From assembly GCA_963675425.1 (NCBI GenBank), contig OY776214.1:1116001-1180000 (forward strand): DNA of 64,000 nt. The letters run 5' to 3'. The stretch comes from Sporobacter sp963675425. Its GTDB lineage: Bacteria > Bacillota > Clostridia > Oscillospirales > Oscillospiraceae. Made by a program: the position numbers and the translations under genes. This document shows positions 1 to 9,019 of this stretch, piece after piece (positions within the stretch are counted from its first letter, which is position 1; each line of letters starts with the position of its first letter). The notes beneath the pieces were generated by a model. It saw only the letters and a program-made list of their open reading frames with translations. It had not been told where the DNA came from and did no database searches.

Positions 1-492
1 CGGCTCCTGTCGAAGACGACGGACTATCCCCTGCATCTCGGCGTCACGGAAGCGGGTACGGAGTACATGGGGATCATCAAGTCTGCCGTCGGCATCGGGA
101 CACTGCTGGCGGAGGGTATCGGCGACACGCTCCGCGTATCCCTGACGGCGCCGCCGGAGCGCGAGGGTAAGGCCGGTATCGCCATACTCAAGGCGCTGGG
201 GCTTAAAAAAGGCGGCCCGGAGCTGATTTCCTGCCCGACATGCGGCCGCTGTCGGCTTGATCTTATAAACATCGCCGGCGAGGTCGAAAAACGGCTCGAA
301 GGGGACGAGCGGGACATTGTTGTGGCCGTGATGGGCTGTGCGGTTAACGGTCCGGGCGAGGCGCGCCGCGCCGATTACGGTCTGGCCGGGGGAGACCGTG
401 AAGGCGTCCTGTTTAAAAAAGGGGAGATTATTAAAAAAGCGCCGATGGACAAGCTGGTCGACGAGCTTTTTATGTTAATCAACGAGACATAA
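1..492 (+). CDS. ispG: 4-hydroxy-3-methylbut-2-en-1-yl diphosphate synthase (IspG/GcpE), 3' part
   Basis: The reading frame is open from the first base, so the gene begins before the window and only the C-terminal part (about 163 residues) is present. It reads through the TIM-barrel end LGVTEAGTEYMGIIKSAVGI and then the iron-sulfur domain, with CPTCGRC and the distal Cys in VMGCAVNGPGEAR, the [4Fe-4S] ligands of the family. IspG performs the penultimate step of the non-mevalonate (MEP) isoprenoid pathway, reducing methylerythritol cyclodiphosphate to HMBPP in the cytosol. polC follows 20 bases after the stop. The assignment is secure; only the missing N-terminus limits the entry. Confidence 0.96.
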   Translation, partial: RLLSKTTDYPLHLGVTEAGTEYMGIIKSAVGIGTLLAEGIGDTLRVSLTAPPEREGKAGIAILKALGLKKGGPELISCPTCGRCRLDLINIAGEVEKRLEGDERDIVVAVMGCAVNGPGEARRADYGLAGGDREGVLFKKGEIIKKAPMDKLVDELFMLINET

Positions 493-512
493 AAGAGAAA
501 TATAAGACGCTG

Positions 513-3500
513 ATGAGTCTTTTGGCACAGCGTCTTATTCACGCTGAAAGGGAGTTAGAGTTGAGCGCGCAAGAACACGTACCGTTTTATGAAATGTTTT
601 CCTGCTGCGCCCAGATGGGCGCGCTGACCGCTGTACTGCAAAAATCAAAGGTCGTATCGGCAACGGTGGATAAAGCGAAGCTGGCGATGAAGCTCACGCT
701 ATTACTGCCATCGCCTGTTGCGCCGGTTGACATCGCCATGATTGAGGACGGGATCCGGGTGGAATTTGGCCTGCGGTCCGTCGCGGTATCGCCTGTTTAT
801 CCAGCCGGCGAAAAAACGCTTGTCCGGAGAACGGACAAAAAGAAAGCGGAAAACGTCGTCATCATGGGCCGCGATATTAAATCGAGCGTCACGCCGATGG
901 AAAAGGTCACGCTCGAGCTGGGCAGCGTGACAATCCGGGGCGAGGTGTTTGACGTTTTGTCCCGGGAAATCCCCAAGCGCAACGCCTGGGTGTTCAGCTT
1001 TGACATGACGGACCATACCGGCTCGGTACGCATATCAAAATTTATGACCGACCCGAACGCTGGGGCGATCGTTTCGCAGATTAAAAAGGGGATGTATTTA
1101 ACCGTCTCCGGCAAGCTCGGGATGAACCGGTACGACGGCGAGATGACCCTGGAGCCGACGAACATCGTCCGCAGCGAAAAGGAGACGCGTCAGGATACGG
1201 CCGAGGAAAAACGCGTCGAGCTGCATTTACATACGAAGATGTCCGCAATGGACGCCCTCACCGACACAGCCGAAGCCGTTAAGCGGGCGATAGCGTGGGG
1301 GCATCCGGCCATCGCCATTACAGACCACGGCGTTGTCCAGTCGTTTCCCGACGCGATGAAGGCCGCCGGCGATAAAATCAAGGTTCTTTATGGACTGGAA
1401 GGCTATTACTATAACGATGTGGACGGCTCGCTGGCCGTGTTCGGCGCGTGCGCGGGCGGCTTTGACGAGGAGATCGTCGTTTTCGATATTGAGACGACGG
1501 GGCTGTCGCCGACCCGGGACGGCATTACCGAAATTGGGGCCGTTATTATGAAAAACGGCGAGGAAATAGCCCGTTTTCAGACCTTTGCCGACCCGGGAAT
1601 GCACATCCCTACAAATATAACGCAGCTGACCGGGATTTCCGATGCGGATGTAAAAGGTGCGCCCTCTCAGGAGGAAGCGGTCCGCGCGTTTCTTGAATTT
1701 GCCGGCGGGCGTATGCTCGCCGCGCACAACGCCAGCTTCGACATCGGGTTTATATACGAGGCCTGCTGCCGGTATCATATAGACTTTGAGCCGCGGTACA
1801 TCGACACACTGGCCGCGTCCCGGGCGCTTTTAACATCGCTCAAGAGCCACCGGCTTAACATTGTAGCTGAATTTCTGGCCCTGCCGGATTTTAAGCACCA
1901 CCGCGCCTCCGATGACGCAGTGACAACCGGGCTCGTTTTAGTAAAGCTGTTTGAGCGGTTTGAGGCTGCCGGGGTGTCGGATATATCCGAAATCAACGCC
2001 TACGTTGCAAGCGTGCGCACCGGCGTTTTAAAAGGGCGCTTTAAGCCCAGGCATATTATTATTCTGACGGCGACACAGCCCGGCATAAAAAATCTCTATA
2101 AACTGGTATCCAAAAGCCATCTGGAGTATTTCAGCCGGTATCCCATTATCCCGAAAAGCCTTCTTATGGCGCATCGGGAGGGACTTATCATCGGTTCGGC
2201 GTGCGAGGCCGGCGAGATTTTCGGCGCAGTAGCGGACGGCGCGAGCCGGCTTGAGCAGCGGCGACTGGCCGAGTTTTACGACTATCTGGAGATCCAGCCG
2301 CTGTGCAACAACTTCTTTATGCTCGATGGCGAGCGGCCGAAAGCGAGAAATATAGACGATCTCAAGGCGTTCAACCGGCGCATCATTGAGCTTGGCCGCG
2401 AGACGGGGAAGCCCGTCGTGGCAACATGCGACGCGCATTTTCTCGATCCGGAGGAGGAGATCTTCCGGCATATCCTGCTCACGTCCAAGGAGTTTGACGA
2501 CGCCGACCGGGAGCTGCCGCTGTATTTCAGGACGACGGAGGAAATGCTTGACGAATTTACCTATCTCGGGGAGGAAACGGCGTACGAGGTCGTCGTGACG
2601 AATACGCGCAAGATTGCCGAGATGTGTGAGACGGTGCGGCCGCTGCCGCCCGCAAAAACGCTGTACGCGCCGAAAATTGAAAACAGCGCCGAGGATCTGC
2701 GCAATATCGTCTATGGGCGTCTGCACGAGCTGTACGGGGAAAACCCGCCCGAACTCATCACAACGCGCGTTGAAACGGAGCTCGGTGATATCTTAAACCG
2801 GGGCTATGACGTTATTTATATGAGCGCGCAGAAGCTCGTGGCCGATTCTCTGGCGCACGGATATCTCGTCGGCTCCCGCGGCAGCGTCGGCTCGTCGCTG
2901 GTGGCGTACATGTCTGGGATTACCGAGGTCAACGCACTGCCGGCGCATTACCGCTGCGAGCAGTGCGGCCGGTCCGACTTTGAGTCCGGCAAAGGCTTTG
3001 GCTGCGGGGCGGACATGCCCGATAAAAACTGCCCGGACTGCGGCATACCGTACATGAAAGAGGGCTTTGACATCCCGTTTGAAACGTTTCTGGGCTTCGG
3101 CGGCGACAAGGTGCCCGATATCGACTTGAATTTCTCCGGCGAGTATCAGGCCAACGCCCACAAGTACACGAACGAGCTGTTCGGCGCCGACCACGTTTTC
3201 AGAGCCGGCACGATCGGCACGGTTGCCGAGAAAACAGCCTTCGGTTACGTTAAAAAATACATGGAGAAGCGGGGTAAAATGGCGACGCGTGCCGAGGAAA
3301 ACCGGCTCGCTCAAGGCTGTGTTGGCGTCAAGCGCACGACGGGGCAGCATCCCGGCGGCCTTGTCGTTATCCCGCAGGATATGGAGATTGCCGATTTCTG
3401 CCCGGCGCAGCACCCGGCGGACGACCGGGAATCCGGTATCGTCACGACGCATTTTGATTACCACTGCATGGAGGATAACCTTCTAAAGCTCGACGAGCTG

Positions 3501-4547
3501 GGTCACGACGATCCGACGATGATCAAGATGCTCGAGGATATGACGGGCGTCAACGCCCGGCGCATCCGGCTGGACGACCCGGAGACGATGGCCATCTTCA
3601 AGTCGCCCGAGCCGCTCGGCCTCATGCGAGGCGATGAAATCATCGGCGAGACCGGCTCCATCGGCATACCTGAATTCGGCACAGGCTTCACCCGCCAGAT
3701 GCTGCGTGACACCCAGCCTGAAAAGTTTGATACGCTTGTGCGCCTGTCGGGCTTTTCCCACGGCACGGACGTGTGGCTCGGGAACGCCAAGGATATTATT
3801 TTGAGCGGCACAGCGACGATCAGCGAAACGATCGGCTGCCGCGACGATATCATGCTGTATCTCATCTCCATGGGCATCCCCGAAAAGCGCGCGTTTAAGA
3901 TCATGGAAGCCGTGCGGAAAGGGCGCGGGCTGCCGGAGGGCAGCGAGGAGGAGATGAAGACCGCCGGCGTCCCCGAATGGTACATAACGTCCTGCAAGAA
4001 GATTAAATACCTGTTCCCCAAGGCGCACGCGGTGGCATACGTTATGATGGCGTTTCGCATCGCGTGGTTCAAGGTGCATGAACCGCTGGCCTTTTACAGC
4101 GCGTATTTTTACCGCCGCAGCCAGAAGGACGGTTTTGACGCCCAGTATATGGCGCAGGGATTTGACGTGGCCAAGGCGAAGCTTCGCGACCTTAAAAAAC
4201 AGGACACGACATCGGCGAAGGAAGACGACCTTTTAACAACGCTGGAGGCCTGCTACGAGTTTTATATGCGCGGCTTTGAATTTGCCGAAATTGACCTGTA
4301 CGAGTCCGACGCCGTCAAATTCAAAATCACGCCGGACGGAAAGCTGCGCCCGCCGTTTGTGGCCGTCAGCGGCTTGGGTGAAACGGCCGCGCGGGACATC
4401 GTGGCCAACCGCGAAGGCCAGTCCTTCGTGTCCATCGAGGAGTTCTCCAGATGCTGCCCGAAGGTGTCAAAAACACACATCGAGCAGATGAAAAATCTCG
4501 GCGCGCTCCGCGACCTGCCGGAAACCAGCCAGATGACGCTGTTTTAA
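513..4547 (+). CDS. polC: DNA polymerase III alpha subunit, Gram-positive PolC type
   Basis: This is the replicative polymerase of low-GC Gram-positive bacteria, with an intrinsic 3'-5' proofreading exonuclease. Domains in order (numbered from base 513): an OB-fold region at about 115-215, the first PHP segment (VELHLHTKMSAMDALT, about 235), the DnaQ-like exonuclease with the DIETTG motif near 324 and HHRASDDA near 463, the second PHP segment (CDAHFL near 639), then the polymerase core with GSRGSVGSSL near 788, a Cys-rich zinc-binding insert (CEQC, CPDCG, about 815-845) and the catalytic PDIDLNFSG near 868. At 1344 residues it is slightly shorter than the usual about 1430. The ATG at 513 has little Shine-Dalgarno support; a TTG at 561, six bases after GGGAG, is an equally good start and would remove 16 residues. 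Confidence 0.97.
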   Translation: MSLLAQRLIHAERELELSAQEHVPFYEMFSCCAQMGALTAVLQKSKVVSATVDKAKLAMKLTLLLPSPVAPVDIAMIEDGIRVEFGLRSVAVSPVYPAGEKTLVRRTDKKKAENVVIMGRDIKSSVTPMEKVTLELGSVTIRGEVFDVLSREIPKRNAWVFSFDMTDHTGSVRISKFMTDPNAGAIVSQIKKGMYLTVSGKLGMNRYDGEMTLEPTNIVRSEKETRQDTAEEKRVELHLHTKMSAMDALTDTAEAVKRAIAWGHPAIAITDHGVVQSFPDAMKAAGDKIKVLYGLEGYYYNDVDGSLAVFGACAGGFDEEIVVFDIETTGLSPTRDGITEIGAVIMKNGEEIARFQTFADPGMHIPTNITQLTGISDADVKGAPSQEEAVRAFLEFAGGRMLAAHNASFDIGFIYEACCRYHIDFEPRYIDTLAASRALLTSLKSHRLNIVAEFLALPDFKHHRASDDAVTTGLVLVKLFERFEAAGVSDISEINAYVASVRTGVLKGRFKPRHIIILTATQPGIKNLYKLVSKSHLEYFSRYPIIPKSLLMAHREGLIIGSACEAGEIFGAVADGASRLEQRRLAEFYDYLEIQPLCNNFFMLDGERPKARNIDDLKAFNRRIIELGRETGKPVVATCDAHFLDPEEEIFRHILLTSKEFDDADRELPLYFRTTEEMLDEFTYLGEETAYEVVVTNTRKIAEMCETVRPLPPAKTLYAPKIENSAEDLRNIVYGRLHELYGENPPELITTRVETELGDILNRGYDVIYMSAQKLVADSLAHGYLVGSRGSVGSSLVAYMSGITEVNALPAHYRCEQCGRSDFESGKGFGCGADMPDKNCPDCGIPYMKEGFDIPFETFLGFGGDKVPDIDLNFSGEYQANAHKYTNELFGADHVFRAGTIGTVAEKTAFGYVKKYMEKRGKMATRAEENRLAQGCVGVKRTTGQHPGGLVVIPQDMEIADFCPAQHPADDRESGIVTTHFDYHCMEDNLLKLDELGHDDPTMIKMLEDMTGVNARRIRLDDPETMAIFKSPEPLGLMRGDEIIGETGSIGIPEFGTGFTRQMLRDTQPEKFDTLVRLSGFSHGTDVWLGNAKDIILSGTATISETIGCRDDIMLYLISMGIPEKRAFKIMEAVRKGRGLPEGSEEEMKTAGVPEWYITSCKKIKYLFPKAHAVAYVMMAFRIAWFKVHEPLAFYSAYFYRRSQKDGFDAQYMAQGFDVAKAKLRDLKKQDTTSAKEDDLLTTLEACYEFYMRGFEFAEIDLYESDAVKFKITPDGKLRPPFVAVSGLGETAARDIVANREGQSFVSIEEFSRCCPKVSKTHIEQMKNLGALRDLPETSQMTLF

Positions 4548-4568
4548 CGGTTACTTGTGTTAAAGGGC

Positions 4569-4587
4569 GGACGACCAATGGTCGTCC
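4569..4587. repeat. Short palindromic dispersed repeat, copy 1
   Basis: Two perfect 9-base arms (GGACGACCA and TGGTCGTCC) surround one base, followed by CCTACAAT. The same palindrome with its flank occurs in opposite orientation at 56193-56211, so this is a dispersed intergenic repeat rather than a gene-specific terminator. It lies just after polC with no T-run. Confidence 0.7.
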
Positions 4588-4684
4588 CTACAATAATTCC
4601 AAACGATAAAAATGGCAGAGAATGGCCGCTGGCCTTTCCCTGCCATTTGCTCTATATTTTCTACAAAATCACGCAGGTGGAAAA

Positions 4685-4816
4685 ATGGCGCGTGAAGACG
4701 CCAGTTTTTGCAAAATATGCGGTGGTAAGCATGAGTGTAACGATACTTGTGCAAGATGCCGATTAAATCATAAAATATTCATAATATGTGCCGATATATT
4801 ATTTTGTGGAGATTGA
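4685..4816 (+). CDS. Possible 43-residue Cys-rich small protein
   Basis: An ATG four bases after AGGTGG opens a 43-codon frame whose N-terminal half has five closely spaced cysteines (FCKICGGKHECNDTCARC, CX2C-X4-C-X3-CX2C), resembling a small zinc-binding knuckle, followed by a hydrophobic tail. It lies in the 430-base gap between polC and the stalk-domain protein, upstream of the promoter at 4871-4899. The family is not recognised. The good ribosome site and cysteine spacing are the only support, so it may be a chance frame. Confidence 0.35.
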   Translation: MAREDASFCKICGGKHECNDTCARCRLNHKIFIICADILFCGD

Positions 4817-4870
4817 GCTCCCTGCTCTTTATTATGCTGAATGGAATTTATGTTGATAATAATCGTCTCA

Positions 4871-4899
4871 TTGCTATTATTTTCTTGTTTTGGTATAAT
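4871..4899 (+). promoter_or_regulatory. Sigma-A-type promoter for the stalk-domain protein
   Basis: TTGCTA at 4871-4876 and a perfect TATAAT at 4894-4899 are separated by 17 bases. The start codon of the next gene is 80 bases further on, behind GGGAGG. Confidence 0.7.
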
Positions 4900-4978
4900 A
4901 CAATTTGCTCTAAGGGAGTTATTGCCTATTGTTTGCACATACGGGGATATCTTAGTAACATAAACGGGAGGAAAAGAA

Positions 4979-6493
4979 TTGAAGAAAACAATTAAGTCAG
5001 TGCTGGTAGCGTTCCTGAGCCTGACACTAATCGCGGCGATGATGATGCCGGCTATGGCGGCCGGACGCGCCATTACCATCCGGCTCGGCGACGAAAAGCT
5101 TGATGTCGTTCCTGTCCTGCTTCAGGGCGGTCGGGCTTACGCGCCCTTTGAGGAGCTGTTCGGCGCGCTGGGCGCGTCGGCTGTTTACGATGAGGCGGCC
5201 GGAACGATTACGGCTGTCAGCGGTGATAAAGAAATCGTGATTGAGCCTGATGACTATTACATATCGGTGACCGAGGGCGGCGAGACGCAGTGGATTTATA
5301 CGGGCGCGCCGACCATTACCAATACGAGCAACGGACAGGTTTTTGTTCCCGTTCGCTTTACCGCGCAGGTGCTCGGCTATGTCGTCGGCTGGGATGATGC
5401 GGCGCATGCGATTACGCTGGAAACGCTGGACGAGATGATCCGCGACAGCGGCGCGACGTATACCGTTATGGAAAAATATCTGGCCTTTGCGGGTGAGTTC
5501 AACAGCAAATGCCATTACGTCGACGGCAGCTTTGAAGCCAATATGAATTTAAGCTCCCTGTTCGGGTATTACGATGACGAGCAGACAGCCTCGTCGCTCA
5601 CGCTCGGCGGCACGGCCACTGGGCTCATTGACCCGGGCGGCGAGGACATGAGCATCAATTTAAAGACGAATCTGTCCGATTATTTACTAGACACTCTTGA
5701 AGGAGAAATGATTGACGAGGAAACGCTGGCGATCTTAGAACAGCTGGACGACATTGATATCAGCATTATTATCAACAACGAGGACGGTATGATCTATATC
5801 CGCTCGCCGCTGTCTTCAGCCCTGGCGGATGTCTCGGAGGACACGTGGATTTCCATTGACACGGGCGAGGCTCTGTCGCTGTCGGATTTGGACCTCACAT
5901 CCAATGTGACAGTCTCATCGCTGCTGAGTATGAACGCACTGACCGGGGAGGGCGGATTTGAGCAGTATGTGGCCGCGCTTCTTAAAACTACGCTGTATGA
6001 GGATACAGGCAATGAGACGGCAGACCTGCTGGCCCAGCTCAACAGCGTCTTCAGCGACCAGGCTATGACACGTGACGGCGACGACTATATCGTAACGCTG
6101 ACGAGTGATGATGCCGATGATTACGATTACGATGACTATTACGATGATTATTACGATGAATCGTACACGTTTGAGCTGAGATTTTCGTTTGACGGCAATG
6201 ATTTTGACGCCATAACGGTGGACCTGAGCAGTACGACCAGTTACAGCTACTGGGACGAATACACCTATGAAAGCGGTATGGTGCTCTCGTACAGCTTCTC
6301 TTCCGACGGACAGAGCGCGCTGTCGCTGTCCGCCACAGAAGACGACGTGACGATGCTGTCGTTTGACATGTCGTTTACGTATAGCGAGACCGACGAAGAG
6401 CCGGCGCGCGCGCCCGCCGAGGGCAGCAAGGTGATCTCCGCGGACGATCTTACAATACCTGACGAAACGTATAGCCTGGAAGAGGCCGTATAA
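4979..6493 (+). CDS. Exported protein with copper amine oxidase-like N-terminal (stalk) domain
   Basis: The TTG start follows CGGGAGGAAAAG. Residues 1-28 form a signal peptide (KK, hydrophobic core, AMA-A cleavage site). Residues about 30-150 match the pattern of the Cu_amine_oxidN1 stalk domain, a non-catalytic cell-surface module common in Clostridia (for example VPVRFTAQVLGYVVGWDDAA). The rest, about 350 residues, is rich in Asp, Ser, Thr and Tyr and resembles beta-rich lipoprotein-like domains; no enzymatic motif is seen. Near residues 377-396 lies an Asp/Tyr-rich tract (DDADDYDYDDYYDDYYDES). The protein is probably secreted or wall-associated. It is monocistronic, with its own promoter and a strong terminator. 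Function unknown. Confidence 0.8.
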   Translation: MKKTIKSVLVAFLSLTLIAAMMMPAMAAGRAITIRLGDEKLDVVPVLLQGGRAYAPFEELFGALGASAVYDEAAGTITAVSGDKEIVIEPDDYYISVTEGGETQWIYTGAPTITNTSNGQVFVPVRFTAQVLGYVVGWDDAAHAITLETLDEMIRDSGATYTVMEKYLAFAGEFNSKCHYVDGSFEANMNLSSLFGYYDDEQTASSLTLGGTATGLIDPGGEDMSINLKTNLSDYLLDTLEGEMIDEETLAILEQLDDIDISIIINNEDGMIYIRSPLSSALADVSEDTWISIDTGEALSLSDLDLTSNVTVSSLLSMNALTGEGGFEQYVAALLKTTLYEDTGNETADLLAQLNSVFSDQAMTRDGDDYIVTLTSDDADDYDYDDYYDDYYDESYTFELRFSFDGNDFDAITVDLSSTTSYSYWDEYTYESGMVLSYSFSSDGQSALSLSATEDDVTMLSFDMSFTYSETDEEPARAPAEGSKVISADDLTIPDETYSLEEAV

Positions 6494-6506
6494 ATAATAA
6501 ACGAAA

Positions 6507-6546
6507 AGCCGGCGCCATTTCCTGGGAAATGGCGCCGGCTTTTTTT
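6507..6546 (+). terminator. Intrinsic terminator of the stalk-protein gene
   Basis: A perfect 16-bp stem with a 2-base loop (arms 6507-6522 and 6525-6540) is followed by six T residues, 14 bases after the stop codon. Confidence 0.93.
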
Positions 6547-6640
6547 ACGAATGTTTTAACAATTTTGTAGTTCGGTGAAAGCAACAGCCTCTTTAGCCAG
6601 AAAGGCAGAAGGGTTTACCCATCAGGCTTTGAGTGATTTT

Positions 6641-7738
6641 CTATAGTTTCTCGTTTAAAATATCCGCAATTCGCCTGGATGCCAGCCCGTCGCCGTAGGG
6701 ATTGCTGGCTCGGCTCATGGCGTTATACGCGGCTTTGTCGGTGAGGAGCGTCTTGAATTCACTGTAAATGGTCTCCTCGTCGGTACCGGTGAGTTTAAGC
6801 GTTCCTGCGGCGACGCCCTCTGGCCGCTCTGTTGTGTCCCGCAAAACAAGCACGGGTTTTCCGAGCGACGGGGCCTCCTCCTGGATGCCGCCGCTGTCCG
6901 TCAGGATGATATAAGAGCGGGACAGGAAATTGTGAAAATCAAGCACATCCAGAGGCTCGATGAGGCGCACGCGCGCGTGACTGCCCAGTACGTCCCGCGC
7001 TGCCTCGCGCACAACGGGATTTAAGTGGACCGGGTAGATGACCTTGATATCCGGAAACTCATCCACAATGCGCCGGATGGCCCCGAAGATGCGGTACATC
7101 GGCTCGCCGAGGTTTTCGCGGCGGTGCGCCGTGAGCATGACGAGCCGGCTATCGGCCGCCCAATCCAGTTCAGGGTGTGTGTAATCGCTGCGGACCGTGG
7201 TTTTCAGCGCGTCAATGGCGGTGTTGCCGGTGACGTAAATCATTTCGGGTACTTTGCCCTCCCGCAGCAGATTGCCTTTGGATACGTCTGTCGGTGCGAA
7301 CAAGTAATCCGACAGGCTGTCAACGGCTTGCCGGTTAAACTCTTCTGGGTACGGGGAGCGGATGTTATACGTACGCAAGCCAGCTTCAACATGGCCGACC
7401 GGTATGCCCAGATAAAAAGCGGCCAGCGCCGAGGCCAGCGTCGTCGTCGTATCGCCGTGGACGAGGACGACGTCAGGCTTCGTATGTTCTAAAATGCCGT
7501 GCATGCCGGCGAGTACTTTTTCCGTGATGTCAAAAAGCGTCTGTTTTTCCTGCATGACCGACAGGTTAAATTCCGGCACGACGTCAAAGGCCTCCAGCAC
7601 CTGATCGAGCATCTGCAGATGCTGGCCCGTGACGCACACGGACGTCTCAAATTCAGGACGTGCTTTCAGCTCCAGGACGAGCGGACACATTTTGATAGCC
7701 TCCGGCCGTGTACCGAAGACGAGCATGACTTTTTTCAT
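6641..7738 (-). CDS. wecB: UDP-N-acetylglucosamine 2-epimerase, non-hydrolysing
   Basis: This enzyme interconverts UDP-GlcNAc and UDP-ManNAc in the cytosol, supplying ManNAc for cell-wall or surface polysaccharide synthesis. The 365-residue product has the N-terminal VFGTRPEAIK, HGDTTTTLAS and GHVEAGLRTYN in the first Rossmann-like half and TDSGGIQEEAP in the nucleotide-binding C-terminal half. The ATG at 7738 is chosen because MKKVMLVFGTRPE is the family's normal N-terminus and a GAGG lies just upstream; a longer frame reaches 7774. It is the last gene of the mtaD-ahcY-wecB operon, 36 bases after ahcY. No other polysaccharide gene is adjacent, so its use here is open. Confidence 0.95.
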   Translation of the reverse strand: MKKVMLVFGTRPEAIKMCPLVLELKARPEFETSVCVTGQHLQMLDQVLEAFDVVPEFNLSVMQEKQTLFDITEKVLAGMHGILEHTKPDVVLVHGDTTTTLASALAAFYLGIPVGHVEAGLRTYNIRSPYPEEFNRQAVDSLSDYLFAPTDVSKGNLLREGKVPEMIYVTGNTAIDALKTTVRSDYTHPELDWAADSRLVMLTAHRRENLGEPMYRIFGAIRRIVDEFPDIKVIYPVHLNPVVREAARDVLGSHARVRLIEPLDVLDFHNFLSRSYIILTDSGGIQEEAPSLGKPVLVLRDTTERPEGVAAGTLKLTGTDEETIYSEFKTLLTDKAAYNAMSRASNPYGDGLASRRIADILNEKL

Positions 7739-7774
7739 AGTGACCTCGGGTTTTTCTTTTTGTAGTACAGACAC

Positions 7775-9019
7775 CTAGATCATCCAGCTGTCGAGATATT
7801 TTTTCTGCTCCGGCGTCAGTTTGTCAATGGAAAGGGCGCAGGCGGCAAGCTTCTTGAGCGCCACAGCCTGATCGATCTCCTCCGGCACCGGCATAACGGC
7901 GATATCGAGATGGTCACGGTTGTCGGCGAGATATTTGGCGCTGAGCGCCTGGATGGCAAAGCTCATATCCATGATTTCGACGGGATGCCCGTCGCCGGAC
8001 GCCAGATTGACGAGCCGGCCCTCCGCCAGTACGAACAGCGTTCGGCCGTTTGACAGCGTATAGCCCATGATGTTGGGCTTTTGCTCCTCGCGGCGGACGG
8101 CGTTTTGATCCAGCCAGTCCACGTCGACCTCCACGTTGAAGTGGCCGGCGTTGCATAAAACAGCGCCGTCCCGGATCGCGCCGAAGTGCTCCTGCGTAAT
8201 AACGCCGCTGCAGCCGGTCGACGTGATGAACAGGTCGCCGAGCGCGGCGGCTTCCAGCATCGGCATAACGTCAAAGCCGTCCATCATTGCCTCAAGCGCC
8301 TTAACGGGATCAATCTCCGTCACGATGACACGCGCGCCGAAGCCGCGCGCTCGCATGGCGATGCCCTTGCCGCACCAGCCGTAGCCGGCGATGACGACGT
8401 TTTTGCCCGCCACGACGAGATTTGTCGTGCGGTTGATGCCGTCCCAAACGGATTGGCCTGTTCCGTACCGGTTGTCAAACAGGTACTTGCACCGGGCATT
8501 GTTGACGGTGATCATCGGGAATTTAAGCGAGCCCTCGCGGGCCATAGCAAACAAGCGGATGACGCCCGTCGTCGTCTCTTCGCAGCCGCCGATAATATTC
8601 GGGATCAGGTGCGTCAGCTTCGTGTGTACAAGATTAATCAGATCGCCGCCGTCATCGATGATGATGTTGGGGCCGAATTCCAAAACGGACGTGAGGTGGC
8701 GCTCGTATTCCTCTGCGGACGCGCCGTGTATGGCGTACACATCGATGCCGCCCGCGTCCAGCGCGGCGGCAACATCGTCCTGGGTCGAGAGCGGGTTGCA
8801 GCCGGTGACGTGCATCTCCGCGCCCGCCGCCTGCATTGCGCGGCACAGGCGCGCGGTCTTGGCCTCCATATGGACGCTCAGCGCCACTTTAAGCCCCTTG
8901 AAGGGCTTTGTAACGGACAGTTCCTTTTCGATGCCGTCTAAAAGCGGCATGTTCCGTTTGGCCCAGGCGATTTTTTTTTCGCCGGTTGGGGCTAAAGCTT
9001 TATCGTGTATTTCGCTCAT
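7775..9019 (-). CDS. ahcY: S-adenosylhomocysteine hydrolase (adenosylhomocysteinase)
   Basis: The enzyme cleaves S-adenosylhomocysteine to adenosine and homocysteine with a tightly bound NAD+. The 414-residue protein carries the substrate-domain motifs (HMEAKTARL, GGCEETTTGV, NNARCKYLFDNRYG), the NAD-binding GYGWCGKG in the middle and the C-terminal region. Its length matches the shorter prokaryotic form. Its ATG overlaps the stop of mtaD by four bases (ATGA), indicating translational coupling with a second enzyme that can act on the same substrate. Confidence 0.96.
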   Translation of the reverse strand: MSEIHDKALAPTGEKKIAWAKRNMPLLDGIEKELSVTKPFKGLKVALSVHMEAKTARLCRAMQAAGAEMHVTGCNPLSTQDDVAAALDAGGIDVYAIHGASAEEYERHLTSVLEFGPNIIIDDGGDLINLVHTKLTHLIPNIIGGCEETTTGVIRLFAMAREGSLKFPMITVNNARCKYLFDNRYGTGQSVWDGINRTTNLVVAGKNVVIAGYGWCGKGIAMRARGFGARVIVTEIDPVKALEAMMDGFDVMPMLEAAALGDLFITSTGCSGVITQEHFGAIRDGAVLCNAGHFNVEVDVDWLDQNAVRREEQKPNIMGYTLSNGRTLFVLAEGRLVNLASGDGHPVEIMDMSFAIQALSAKYLADNRDHLDIAVMPVPEEIDQAVALKKLAACALSIDKLTPEQKKYLDSWMI

